In this document: positions 49,101 to 60,700 of the stretch, one piece after another | Numbering within the stretch: position 1 is the first letter of the stretch | How the letters are laid out: the number at the start of each line of letters is the position of its first letter | Origin: Nematostella vectensis | Taxonomy: Eukaryota > Cnidaria > Anthozoa > Actiniaria > Edwardsiidae | Direction of reading: 5' to 3' | Assembly (NCBI RefSeq): GCF_932526225.1 | Contig: NC_064036.1 | Span: 13,075,181-13,139,180, forward strand | Length of the DNA: 64,000 bases | Made by a program: the position numbers and the translations under genes | Notes under the pieces: generated by a model | Seen by the model: only the letters and a program-made list of their open reading frames with translations | What the model was told of the DNA's origin: nothing | Databases searched by the model: none

Positions 49101-52100
49101 GGTGACGGAACACATCAAGCAACTTGAGACCACTCCCCTAGTGACAGAGAACGGCGGACCGGACCATGCAGCAGGCTCACATGATGCGGACTCCGAACAT
49201 TATGTGCGTAAAGTACTAGTATTATAACATCTTACCATATACCGCAGCTGTATGAGGAGGCTTAGTTCTTTGATTTATCAGCTGGAAAGCCTGCATCAAA
49301 CGGAGATGAGAGCTGATGAGACATCCAGCTATCAGGACCGTTTGACCGTGCACACTCACATAGTCTTTGATTCAATGTGAACATGTTCAAATTAGACATG
49401 AAAGTTGTCATCTTTTGATCGCATAAGTGAGAGTTGATACGTGTAATTACAAATATCGTGATGAATCCTGAAAGCACACGATTGACTGCGCTGATTCTTG
49501 TATAAAAAACGTGACCATTCTCATCACTTTTCAAAGACCGCAATCTAGTGAGAGCTGGAAGAGTGTAACTCTCATCAACTCTCAAAGACCATTTGATCGC
49601 AACGCGTGGGAGATGTAGAAAGAGAGGAACTCTCATCAACTCTCAAAGACCATTTGATCGCAACGCGTGTGAGATGTAGAAAGAGAGGAACTCTCATCAA
49701 CTCTCAAAGACCATTTGATCGCAACGCGTGTGAGATGTAGAAAGAGAGGAACTCTCATCAACCCTCTACTCCGTTTGGTTGAGGCTTAGTCTACCCGTAT
49801 TGTCGGGCCGTGTTGGAGGGCGAGTGTTCTAACAACATGCTATTTGTGTGTTTATACGCGTAGGTTCATTTACTAAACATTGTTTACGAACACGAACTGT
49901 AATATGTGTTGTGTTATTTTAAAAGTCTCTGTCAGTCGCCATTTTGTCATCCTAATAATATACCAAGTATGAGAGAAACATTTTTATCACCTGATTTGGG
50001 GAAACTTGAGTTTCTCGATTGAGTTTCGGTAAAAAAAAGTATAAAGCTTTGTTTTTATATTGTTATTTGAAAATTGTATCGCATGATGTATTTGCCGTCC
50101 AATGTTGAATGGTAGCAACTACAGGTGTGGCTCTTTCATTTTCAGTTTATACTATAACAGCATGTTATCTGTCTGGTCTCTTTTATATACTATAACAGCA
50201 TGTTATCTGTCTGGTTTCTTTTATATACTCTAACAGCATGTTATCTGTCTGGTCTCTTTTATATACTCTAACAGCATGTTATCTGTCTGGTCCCTTTTAT
50301 ATACTCTAACAGCATGTTATCTGTCTGGTCTCTTTTATATACTCTAACAGCATGTTATCTGTCTGGTCTCTTTTATATACTCTAACAGCATGTTATCTGT
50401 CTGGTCTCTTTTATATACTCTAACAGCATGTTATCTGTCTGGTCTCTTTTATATACTCTAACAGCATGTTATCTGTCTGGTCTCTTTTATATACTCTAAC
50501 AGCATGTTATCTGTCTGGTCCCTTTTATATACTCTAACAGCATGTTATCTGTCTGGTCTCTTTTATATACTCTAACAGCATGTTATCTGTCTGGTCTCTT
50601 TTATATACTCTAACAGCATGTTATCTGTCTGGTCTCTTTTATATACTCTAACAGCATGTTATCTGTCTGGTCTCTTTTATATACTCTAACAGCATGTTAT
50701 CTGTCTGGTTTCTTTTATATACTCTAACAGCATGTTATCTGTCTGGTCTCTTTTATATACTCTAACAGCATGTTATCTGTCTGGTCCCTTTTATATACTC
50801 TAACAGCATGTTATCTGTCTGGTCTCTTTTATATACTCTAACAGCATGTTATCTGTCTGGTCTCTTTTATATACTCTAACAGCATGTTATCTGTCTGGTC
50901 TCTTTTATATACTCTAACAGCATGTTATCTGTCTGGTCTCTTTTATATACTCTAACAGCATGTTATCTGTCTGGTCTCTTTTATATACTCTAACAGCATG
51001 TTATCTGTCTGGTCCCTTTTATATACTCTAACAGCATGTTATCTGTCTGGTCCCTTTTATATACTCTAACAGCATGTTATCTGTCTGGTCCCTTTTATAT
51101 ACTCTAACAGCATGTTATCTGTCTGGTCCCTTTTATATACTCTAACAGCATGTTATCTGTCTGGTCCCTTTTATATACTCTAACAGCATGTTATCTGTGT
51201 GTGGTCCCTTTTATATACTCTAACAGCATGTTATCTGTGTGTCTCTTTTATATACTCTAACAGCATGTTATTTATGTGTCCCTCTCTTAAGATGGCGGAC
51301 TTGGCTATCCTGGAGGAGGTGCTCCGTATGGTTTTGGAGATCATTAACTCGTGCGTCACCAACACCCTGCACCACAACCCCAACCTGGTCTACACCCTGC
51401 TGCACCGGCGAGAGCTGTTCGCGCAGTTCCGCACGCACCCTACCTTCCAAGACATCATACAAAATATAGACACGGTAAGTTTTTCATTTTGGCTCAGATA
51501 GTGGTATTTTACAGTCTCATCTTAAAGCCGCATTGTCACCAGTTTACTTCCGGAGGTCCGACGGAAACCTCAACCGTTAAAAGACAAAAGAATCTATTAG
51601 AATCCGAGATATTTAACATGCCATCCGCTCTAAATTATCAATCACATCCTCAAAGAAACTTGCAATATACACACTGCTTTCAATATTTTGAAATATTTTT
51701 CGCGTTTTCCGTTAAAAGTCATCGGAAACTGTTACGTAATCGACCGGAAGTAAACTGGTGACAATGCGGCTTTAAATAGCTTTGATAATACCCAACACTC
51801 GTTTTATCGGCCTATAAGTTCCAGAGTTTTCCTTCAAGCACATTTGCTCTGCAGTCCAGAAAACCCTTCCCTTCCTCATACCGTGCTGTGTGTCCGCACA
51901 CAATGGCGTATCTTCAGGATCTTCTACAATCCGAACATCCCCAACATTTGTTAATCGTCTTGCGTTTTGAAGATCCTGGCGTTTTCTCCCCGTGCTTACT
52001 CTACAGGCTAGAGTATCTCCCCCTTTTCTTTAATCATACTATGCGTTGCACAGGTCCTGGCGTTTTTCAGCGCGCGTTTGGAGCAGCATCCGGACCAGAC

Positions 52101-52527
52101 TTTGTCTGTTGGAGTAGTCTTAGACGTCATCAAACAGGGAACGCTCCAGTGGCCTAAAGACAGATTAAAGGTAAAGGGCTTTGTTTTTTAACTAGTCGAG
52201 GACGATTCCTTGTCTCCAAGCGTCATTTATCCCCGGTAAATATTATTGTAAGAAACTTGACAATAATCGTTGCATTAAAACTACCGTACGTATTTCACCT
52301 CGCTCATTGTATAACACAATACGATATTTATTTCGATGTGTAGGAAGGAACTAATTGTAGTTTGTTATGTTCCTCCCTTGCAGAAGTTCCCCGAGCTGAA
52401 GTTCAAGTATGTGGAGGAGGAGCAACCAGAGGAGTTCTTCATCCCCTACGTCTGGTCACTAGTGTACAAGTCATCAACCCTTTACTGGAACAAAGATCAT
52501 ATCATGCTCTTCCAGCCAGATTCCTGA
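28183..52527 (+). CDS. DYM: Dymeclin, complete, 16 exons
   Basis: Exons: 28183-28322, 29322-29374, 29486-29579, 29970-30133, 30704-30893, 32072-32175, 46713-46886, 47060-47147, 47315-47417, 47851-47976, 48318-48431, 48720-48814, 49068-49203, 51292-51474, 52054-52170, 52384-52527. They sum to 2025 nt, 674 residues, against 669 in human. Diagnostic segments: [11 protein letters not shown] (N-myristoylation type), [82 protein letters not shown] and [20 protein letters not shown]. Dymeclin is a peripheral Golgi protein needed for Golgi organisation and trafficking; loss causes Dyggve-Melchior-Clausen dysplasia in humans. The exon 13 donor is GTGCGT, which gives phase 0. Intron 6 is 14.5 kb and almost all tandem array. 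Exons 6, 12, 14 and 16 all carry or adjoin repeats. Confidence 0.97.
30190..30349. mobile_element. MITE, 160 bp, in dymeclin intron 4
   Basis: Terminal inverted repeats CAGGCCTGTACA and TGTACAAGCCTG (one mismatch) bound a short non-coding interior. The target duplication is unclear. It begins about 55 bp after the exon 29970-30133 donor. Confidence 0.6.
30491..30660. repeat. ~87-bp direct duplication in dymeclin intron 4
   Basis: Two copies share TGTAGACTGCTCTCATTTT, GCCTGCTATCCACTACCCT and CTCTCCCTGCACCCCAGGTG. The pyrimidine-rich CCCCAGGTG is acceptor-like, but the true acceptor of exon 30704-30893 lies further on. Confidence 0.7.
30965..31780. mobile_element. ~816-bp non-autonomous DNA transposon with ~20-bp TIRs
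   Basis: Ends are CAGGGGCCGGTTGCACAAAG and CTTTGTGCAACTGCCCCTG. Sub-terminal motifs repeat inside (TTATCCAGCGGATAAA, TATCCACTGG). There is no transposase frame. A second element is nested at 31567-31740. It lies in dymeclin intron 5. Confidence 0.8.
31567..31740. mobile_element. Nested MITE, 174 bp
   Basis: Termini CAGGGTTCAAAATA and TATTTTGAACCCTG are perfect inverted repeats. Flanks GGATT and GAATT may be an imperfect 5-bp duplication. It has inserted into the larger element 30965-31780, so it is the younger of the two. Confidence 0.8.
32137..46055 (+). repeat. 59-bp minisatellite, about 236 copies (14 kb), each with an exon 6 end and 5' splice site
   Basis: The unit is CAGCACGTCTTACCTCAAG, TGGAGCCACTGGGTGGTTCT, then GTAAGTAATTATACTTACCC. 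The first copy is the last 39 bases of dymeclin exon 6 plus its donor at 32176; the last donor-like GTAAAT is at 46044, 235 periods later. Most copies keep GTAAGTA; recurrent variants are TTTAAGT (GT lost), GTACGT and GTTAGT. Higher-order duplication is clear: 34517-34777 repeats at 35284 (13 units), GTAAGTATAT recurs at 34242, 38314 and 40911 (69 and 44 units, each plus 1 bp), and CAGCCATCAT recurs at 42074 and 44021 (33 units). Confidence 0.98.
46138..46413. mobile_element. TTAA-flanked MITE, 276 bp
   Basis: Ends AGGGGCAGCGTCAT and ATGACACTGCCCCT are inverted repeats with one mismatch, bounded by TTAA at 46134-46137 and 46414-46417. TTAA duplication is typical of piggyBac and Kolobok families. 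It lies just after the 59-bp array in dymeclin intron 6. Confidence 0.8.
48786..48958 (+). repeat. 51-bp tandem repeat, 3.4 copies, carrying exon 12 end and donor
   Basis: Period is 51 bp (CTTATG at 48790, 48841, 48892). Each unit contains CACACAACGAATCGTCAG then GTGAGCACATGAC, the last codons (YVTQRIV) of dymeclin exon 12 and its donor. Donors occur at 48815, 48866 and 48917; a fourth copy is truncated before the donor. Confidence 0.92.
49568..49765. repeat. 61-bp tandem repeat, 3.3 copies, in dymeclin intron 13
   Basis: ACTCTCATCAACTCTCAAAG recurs at 49568, 49629, 49690 and 49751 (the last is truncated and diverges after the first motif). The unit also has CATTTGATCGCAACGCGTG. No exon sequence is involved. 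The surrounding 49250-49800 has diverged related pieces and may be transposon-derived. Confidence 0.85.
50145..51278 (+). repeat. 38-bp minisatellite, about 30 copies, acceptor-like, abutting exon 14
   Basis: The unit is TATACTCTAACAGCATGTTA + TCTGTCTGGTCTCTTTTA, period 38. Each has a pyrimidine stretch, a branch-like CTCTAAC and a CAG. The array ends 13 bp before the true acceptor (CTCTTAAG at 51291) of exon 51292-51474. Splicing at the last array CAG would read into a TAA within nine codons, so the array AGs are not expected to be used. Confidence 0.93.
51536..51771. mobile_element. TTAA-flanked MITE, 236 bp, with perfect 28-bp TIRs
   Basis: Ends AGCCGCATTGTCACCAG... and ...CTGGTGACAATGCGGCT are perfect inverted repeats of about 28 bp, bounded by TTAA at 51532-51535 and 51772-51775. 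No ORF is conserved. It lies in dymeclin intron 14. The near-perfect ends suggest recent activity. Confidence 0.88.
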
Positions 52528-52855
52528 CCTAGATCAACCCTTTACTGGAACAAAGACAATGTCGTCTCTTCCAGCCAGATTCCTGACCTAGATCAACCCT
52601 GTTCTGGAACAAAGACAATGTCGTCTCTTCCAGCCAGATTCCTGACCTAGATCAACCCTGTTCTGGAACAAAGACCATGTCGTCTCTTCCAGCCAGATTC
52701 CTGACCTAGATCAACCCTGTACTGGAACAAAGACCATGCCGTCTCTTCCAGCCAGATTCCTGACCTAGATCAACCCTGCTCTGGAACAAAGACCATGTCG
52801 TCTCTTCCAGCCAGATTCTGACCTAGATCAACCCTGTACTGGAACAAAGACAATG
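52470..52855 (+). repeat. 59-bp tandem repeat, 6-7 copies, duplicating the dymeclin stop-codon region
   Basis: The unit contains TCAACCCTTTACTGGAACAA, AGA, then CTCTTCCAGCCAGATTCCTG and ACCTAGA. The first copy is the last 16 codons plus stop (TGA 52525-52527). TTCCTGAC recurs at 52580, 52639, 52698 and 52757. The extra copies are in the 3' UTR, so the protein is unchanged. Confidence 0.92.
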
Positions 52856-54733
52856 GGACTCTTGACCTAGACCATTTTCGCGTCATCGGCCAGCCTTACG
52901 CGTCAAAACGAAACCCGCCCACTGAACTCTCAGAATGGTGCTACGCCATATTAAAATATTGTTCCAAAAGCTCTAGTGGAACCCTTTAAGGGAAAAAAAG
53001 AACACATTTACAGTAGGAATGAGTCATTAGGAAACTTGAAGTCAGTTCGAGTTATCGGCCATAATAATAGGCTTACAGATTATACGACTGGACTCAAGGA
53101 AAAAGTTTAACGTGTCGGACAAACGACATACATTTATAAAATTGTTTATGAAAAGAATAATGGAAAAATTGTCTCATATCCTTTATGTCTTAAGAATATT
53201 AGATTATTAGGTAATATAGGTGATGTTGCTTGTGATTATAACCCTTTTTGTAAAGTTATGCGATTGTAATATTTCGAGAATTCTCAGTCAATTTTATATA
53301 TGGAAATAACATAGATATGTTAAGTAATAAAAAATGTATTGCGAATACACCGTCATTTTTGTATTTACCACTGGATTTGTAACCAGTCCCTCTCCTCAAA
53401 TGACTCAGTCTAATGTATCCCTTGAAGTCTATGCATGGACAGGAGTAACAGTTTGTTAGGCTAAATTATGATATTATTAAACCACAAAATTCCCTGTAAT
53501 ATGCCTTCTTTTGTGACGCGCTTTCATTGGTTACTTAAAAAAAAAAAAAAAAAAACAGTCAAGTTACGCGAAATCTGAGCACCTATCATGTGGTGCGTGA
53601 ACAGTCCCGACGCGCTAGCCGAAACCTACCCGAGTATGTTCCGGCTAGCGCGTCGGGGATTGATCGCGCGCAGTAAACACGGACAGCGCGTCCAAAACAA
53701 GGAATATTTAAGCCAAATTAGAGGAAATTTATGGTTGATTACGAAAATTTCGCCTAACAAACTCTGTACCTCGTGCGTTATCACTGCTTCCACCCCCTTC
53801 CTAACAAGAGCCCAGAGACTGGATCAGATTTAGATACTCAAAGCCTCATATTTCTAATAAATATTTTAGAATATAGAAATAGGAAATACACGTACGACCT
53901 CATGCACTACACACTATTTATTTTTACATTGACTCTGATGTAACACAATGACGCACGTAATTCAAAGCGCTTACCTTTTTCACTTCTATCAAAATATATA
54001 TTTTATCTTATCAAACCTAGATTTACCAAAATAACTTGCTTTCGTTTTACGTGGGTAGCTTCGTTTCTGAATGGCTGCCCCCATGAAAGTCAACTATATA
54101 AAACGCTTCTATAATTAATATGAATGTATAGATTTACTAATAAATCTCCTTTCGTAGATTCAAATGATAGTGTATTAAATAGACACATAAAATATATTTA
54201 AAGTTAAAAAGACAGAAAACGCCGGAGAGCAAAGAATAAGAGCGTTTTCAAGTGTAAAATAACTAAAGAGTAGCTTAAAATATGGAAAGCTTTTGCGTAT
54301 TACACCTTTGTACAAATCCTATTGCTCTTCCTTTGTCTTGTCAGACTTTTATTCTTTAATTAATACATGGAAACAACTCAAAACTACATTATATCTTCAC
54401 GGGTTTCCGAATTTAACCCTTGTATGTATCCATTTTTAAAATATATTTACAATTGTTGGTATCCATACCGAAATTCGAGTAGTTCAACTTATCGCGTTTC
54501 CCATTTCCGAGTGTTAGATTTTGCTGCTATACGCGTGCTGCATAGGAAACACTGGAAATGCTGAACAACAAAATGATAGTGGCGTTCGTAAACACGTGAA
54601 ACAAAGTGTAATATCCAAGCCAGCACAGAAGAGAACAAAGACATTGGAGTGTATTAATGCTAAATGAGTATATTCCAGGGGTGTACGAAAACCACACTAA
54701 TGTAACGCGCGCATCAAATGAGTTGGCTTGTTC
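52856..54733. other. Convergent intergenic region between dymeclin and the SLC6 gene
   Basis: This is the 3' flank of both genes. It is AT-rich, with an 18-A run near 53538 and several AATAAA-type signals. A GC-rich hairpin lies at 53606-53657. No gene is seen. Confidence 0.45.
53606..53657. repeat. Perfect 16-bp GC-rich hairpin
   Basis: CCCGACGCGCTAGCCG at 53606-53621 and CGGCTAGCGCGTCGGG at 53642-53657 are exact inverted repeats around a 20-base loop. It is CpG-rich inside AT-rich sequence. Confidence 0.75.
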
Positions 54734-57700
54734 TTAATAATCGACGCCAGTCTTGCCGGTTCTCGTCAGCATATTCTCTTCTTCATGTATATTGCGTTCC
54801 CGCGATTTGCGAGAATCCCGTTTGTATCCTCGCAAAGCCCTCACCACAAATACGCCGGGTATAAAGAGACAAGACGAGCCAATCAGAAACGCGATGACAA
54901 TGTGTCCCCACCAGGGATAGGCTAGGATCTTGGTGTCGGCCTGCGAAGGAATCAGCATTGTCATTAGGGACTAACACGTGAATCGGCCCTATTGACGGCG
55001 TGCTGGACTTCAAATCTCAAAGCATCAATTTCTATCGGCTGATTTTGATAGATAAAGCATAAAGATTTAATTTTGGTGAGATTTCTTCTCCTAATTTGTC
55101 TTCTGTAATATTGTGAAAACAATACAAGTTAACAAGGTACAAGAGGTACAATAGTTTTGCCAGTCAAGTCACCAGAGCCTTTATTCTAAATAGGGGAGGG
55201 GGTGCAAATAATAAACCTCTAATAAACTAGCATCACCTTAGCAAAGTCCCACACGGTGTATCCGATTGGTTTGACGGCGAGGTTCACCACACTAGGAACG
55301 ATTATAGCTAGCACGACAAGGGGGGACAAGACGAACCAAGAGATGAGCCAGTACCACCCTGGGCGGCAGCCGATCATGTATTCGATGTCGCTCTCAAATC
55401 TGCAATGGTAAAAGCAAGAAAATAACCTGATCATGTATTCGATGTCGCTCTCAAATCTGCAACGGTAAGATAGGGAATGAAACGATTATGTATTCGGTGT
55501 CGCTCTCATATTTGCAACAGTAAGCAAGGGAGTGAACCGACAGAAACAAGAAAATAAATTCTTGCTCCGCATTCATGAGTGGGTAGAAACAGACATTAAT
55601 AAAGAAAATTGAAAAAAAAAGTGGTGTGGAGACAGCAGGGTGTACTTCAGGTGCTGTAAACAATTATACCGCTGAAAGATGACATGTAAATACATTTACG
55701 TGGATCAATATCATGTCAGAAAGGGTGCAGTAAAAGGGTTTTTTTCATCGCTCTCTGATGTGACGGCCGCAACCTTTCCTGCATCTGGCGTCTGTCACTG
55801 AACATGTCACGTGATTTCTTAGTGCAAGTCGCCAAATGACACCATATGACAACCCACCTTCTCAGTCCATACACGTAAGCCACTCCTATAAGCTCGAACA
55901 AGCCCACGAACAACAAGGGCAGCGGTCCAGAGAACGAGTCAAACATCTGCAGCCAGTACTCTCCAGACCTCTGACAGAACACGAGGCCAACGAAGAACGA
56001 GATCACGCACAAGAGGCCTGGTATCAGAGAAGGGAAGAGCGCATTTTTAGCAATAACACGTCGTCTGTATATCAATAATATAATGGTGTTGGCGGCTCGT
56101 TGGTGCAATAAATAAATTTACAACAGCGAAAGAAAAAAATTCGTACTCTCTTAAAGACCATTTATAGTTCACTACATTCTTTGGACTTTGTTTACCAGGC
56201 TGACTCGTCAATGGTGACTTACCTCCAACCAGAAAACAAGCATTCTGGCAGTGTTACTACATCCCCCCATCCTTATCAGACTCCCCATCCTTTCTAGAAC
56301 AACCCTCCCTTACCAGAACCACTACTTATTAGACCACCTCCTTACCAGACCCCCTCATCCTTACCAGACCCACTACTTACTAGACCACCTCCTTACCAGA
56401 CCCCCTCATTCTTACCAGACCCACTACTTACTAGACCACCTCCTTACCAGACCCCCTCATCCTTACCAGACCCACTACTTACTAGACCACCCCTCCTTAC
56501 CAGTCTTCCGACCCTTTCTAGACCCCCTCCCCCAATACACATGGAATGGATGCCTAAATCAAAGACTTTTTTAGACAACGGACGGCAACAGGGAGTTCCT
56601 TGTATAAAGTTTTGCATGAAACCAATGTAAAAGACGCTTCTTTTCCAACACGCATGAAACCTAACATTGTGATAACGCTAAAAACAAAAATCATCTACTT
56701 CCGGTTGCCATCAGTTTCCTAGAGACGCCTTTGCTTAAGTACCCTAATAATCTCTGCAAAGTCGCATTCGACTCACCTGCAATGATCTCCTTTCGGAAGG
56801 GCACCAATTTCATCTCGTGTATTGGTGTGACCACGCCCTCGAGGATGCCATACTGGCTGCTTAGCCCCAGCATGATGAGCATCCCGAAAAAGAGCACGGC
56901 CCACAGGGGAGAGATAGGCATCTTGAGAATGGCCTCTGTGAAGGCGATGAACGTCAGACCTGGGCCCCCGGCGGCCTGTAACAAACCCTTGTTAATAACA
57001 GAAGAGAGGAGGGCGGTTGTGTTGTGCAAACCTTTGTAAGTGAGGGCAAGGAAAACGATATGGCCTTGCATAGCCGTAGCAGGCCTCGAATTATTGGGGG
57101 GAGGCACAATACAGAAACATTAAGAAAACAATGGGGGGCACAGCCACGCCCCTACTGGTCATTTCCTTATAAAAATATTCCTTTTAAAATATTAGAGGGG
57201 GAGGCACGTGCCCCCAGTGCCCACTCCCTGCTACGGCCCTGCCTTGTAAGTGAGTAAGTGAGGGCAGAAAGGGTGTTGTGGCATGTATGCATGCTTATAG
57301 TGCAAAACGTTTATTAAGAGCACATCTAAGGGAGCATCTAACAGAACTTTCTAAAGGCTGCACGATTTAGTTGTAGGCCACACTTTTACAAATCGAGTCG
57401 TAGAGTTTTATTCAACCTAAGACTCTGCTAAAATGTTCAACTACGAAAGTTGCAACATATAATTCACGGCTAAGACATGATGCCTATGAATAACTTTTAG
57501 TAATAGTAATAGCATAAAGGGGGGGTCATGGTGAAACCCTTTAAAAAGTGGGCAAATAAGAGTGTGGCATGTAACAGATGGTGGATAAGCACCTGAAAAA
57601 AGCAAACACTTATACTGTGCTCAAAACTCTTTGTACCTCATTAAGCCACTTTTCCAAGTTAAAGCACATGTCTGCCATTGTCTTGTTTTCTGGGAGAAGA

Positions 57701-60700
57701 GTCCCATTCACGCCTCCGTACAGCGCAATACATTCGTCGTATGATCTGTTTGCCTGTATAGTGCCAAAGAAACAATAAATAAGAATAAGAATGTGATTAT
57801 TGTGACCAAGAAGAGATAATTGATTATAAGCCATTTAGTGTTTGATTGTTTTGTCATACCCTTGAATCTAAGAGAACTGCACTTCCTGCACAACCTTGTC
57901 ATGTCCTCAGAGAAAAGTCTGTATATCCATTTTATCCGGTTTAAATACCTCTTTACTTTATAGACTACTGTATAGACTACCTATTCACTACTTGATTTCA
58001 TAGCATTTTGGATTCCATTTGCCTTGAATTCCAAGACAAAGATGGTAGCATATGCTGAGTCGGGGGTATTGGGATGATTATCAGCAAAATATATTTTAAC
58101 CCTAAGGAATAGCACTTTATTGGTAGTCAAGTATTACCCCTTAGAGTAGCACATTGGGTACACAATTAGCATGAGGCAGCCTAAGGGATAGCAGAATCCT
58201 AAGAATCTTTGAATGTCCCCTAATGGATAGCAGATGGTAGAGTTTTATACCCTAAATGATAGGATCTCCCCCCCCCTCCCCCCCTCCCCAGGAGATGGAG
58301 GTTACTTATCCCCACATACTTTGAATCCCAGGATGGAGAAGATGACAATAGTGGCGTAGATGGAGGTGGCACAATTCATGAGAGACACGAACACCGCATC
58401 ACGCCGGCAGTTGTTGTGGATAGGGTTATAACTGGACATCGCAATCAATGAGCCATACCCAATGCCAAGGGAAAAAAAGATCTGAGTAGCGGCCTCCAGC
58501 CACACTTGTGGGTCCTTTAGCTTGTCAAACTTAGAAACAAAATAGTAATCAGTAAACCCCTAAGTTTATCAATCTACAAAACTGCGAGCATTGTAAACAC
58601 TATTGACTTTAATAAAGAAAGGTGTGTACCTAACTTACAAATAGTCCAGCACTAACACCACTTCAGTGAGGTTTAATTGTTACTGAAAGTATAGCTATGA
58701 AATGGCCGATGTGATGTACTCTAATAGAATAACAGCTAAATGGTTACCTGTGGTGTGAACATATGTTTAATGCCATCAACAGCGCCATCAAGTGTAAGCC
58801 CTCGAATGAGGAAAATAGTCAGCACAATGTATGGTACTGTAGCGGTCACATACACAGCCTGTTGGATGTAAAAACACCAAGATATCATTACATGTAGATA
58901 GAACAACATCAAAGGAGTGATGGCAAAGCTTGGCAGAGGGGATGGAAAAGGGTGGGTATAGTGCTGTATGTAGTGCTGATGTGTTCATCAATCTGCATCA
59001 TGACATCTTCAACATTAGTCACCATGTCATCATCGTCGTCGTCGTCGTCCTCGTTGTTGTCGTTGTTGTTGTTGTCGTTGTCGTCATCATCATCATCATC
59101 AACATCATGACCACCGCCACCGCCACCGCCGCCGCCGCCGTGGTGGGTATAGTGCTGTTTCTTTTTTACACACCTTTCCTCCTGACTTGACACCCCTCAT
59201 GATGCACAGGAACACAATTATCCATGACAACAGGAGACACAGGCAGAGATGCCACTGCAACCCCCCTCCCTCCTCCAGGGATGAGGACACACCCAGTGCC
59301 GTCTTGTACCAGTAGTACTGGGTCCTACCTGCAAATGTGCATTCTGGTATCTCTGTACCTGTAAGACATAGGCATAGCCATTTTCACATCCTCAAATCAT
59401 CACAGCGGCGTAGCCAGGATTTTTAACAGTAGGGGGCCCAAAAGGTCCTATCAAGGCATTTGCCTCCTTTTTTAGATTATGTCTCATGCATTTACTGTAT
59501 TTTTGGGTGCAAGAAGGGGGGGCTGGGCCCTCTGGGCCACCCCCTGGCTACGCCCCTGCATCACAATATACATGAAAAACAATATACCTTTCAAGCTGGT
59601 TGTAGACCAGAGTGTTTACACATTGACTCAGACTCATGTTTGTAAACTGCATAGAGCAGCCTATATATCTAAGACCAGCTGTCATTTGCATGTAAAGTGC
59701 AGGTGAGTATGCCTACATAGATACTTGTGCTCTAGAAACGCATCACACTTGTTACATCCGGTCTTGACACCATCATCACAACTACACCTCCACAACTATG
59801 ACCTGCTACTCTCTTACCATTAATACTTGGGCAGGAAGAGTACGGCAACTCCTTTTGGAATGCACCAAACAAGTAAATAAAGCACCATGCCAGAAGCACG
59901 TTATAATAAATACTGATGAGCAGAGAGAGAACGACAGAAGCAATCCCCACACCTCCTAGGTAGGGATGGATATTGTTCCATACTCCGATAGACCCCTTGC
60001 GTATGCTCTGGCCAATTGCAAGCTCCAGAAAGAATAAAGGAATTCCCATGGTCACAAGACTTGTGAAGTAGGGGATAAGAAAGGCACCTGGAAAATGGTC
60101 ACAAAAATGATCACACTTTATGGGTATGAGTTTAGACTTAAAAATCTTCTTATAATCATTATAGGGTAGGCATCTTACAAATTCTTAGTTTCAATTATGG
60201 ATTTTTGTGATTATTCTAAGCGAAATTTTTCTAGATCTGTTATATGTCTCACAACTCTATTCTGTCACACGTAATATCGACGATTGTAAACGTGGATTCG
60301 ACTGGATTCGACTCAAGGCAAAATCAAAACAAAACGCGATGCATGTTGGGTAATACTATTTTTAGATTTCCCGCTCGCTTTCTATAATGGATTTTCCGAG
60401 AAATGGTGAACAATTAAAATGGCAAACTCATTCTCTTTATTTCTAATATTTAGAGGGTTTCTTTTTACATTGTAATTGTGTATTCAGACATTGAACAATA
60501 CAATAAGAAAACAAAAAAAATACTTTTTTACATATCAAGCGGCTGACTGGTTTAGCGGGTTAACAAACGAGAACATTTGTTTTGAGTAATTTTCACTTCG
60601 TTTAACATATTCTAGAAAGTTAAAGATAACAAACAATGAATATATAAAGTTTATTCTAAATTCATAATTTTAATTTTCATCTCATAGAGTAAACGTAACT

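Noticed and set aside
58909..59193. Asp/Asn- and Gly-rich ORFs on both strands
   Set aside because: They translate a trinucleotide microsatellite in an SLC6 intron.
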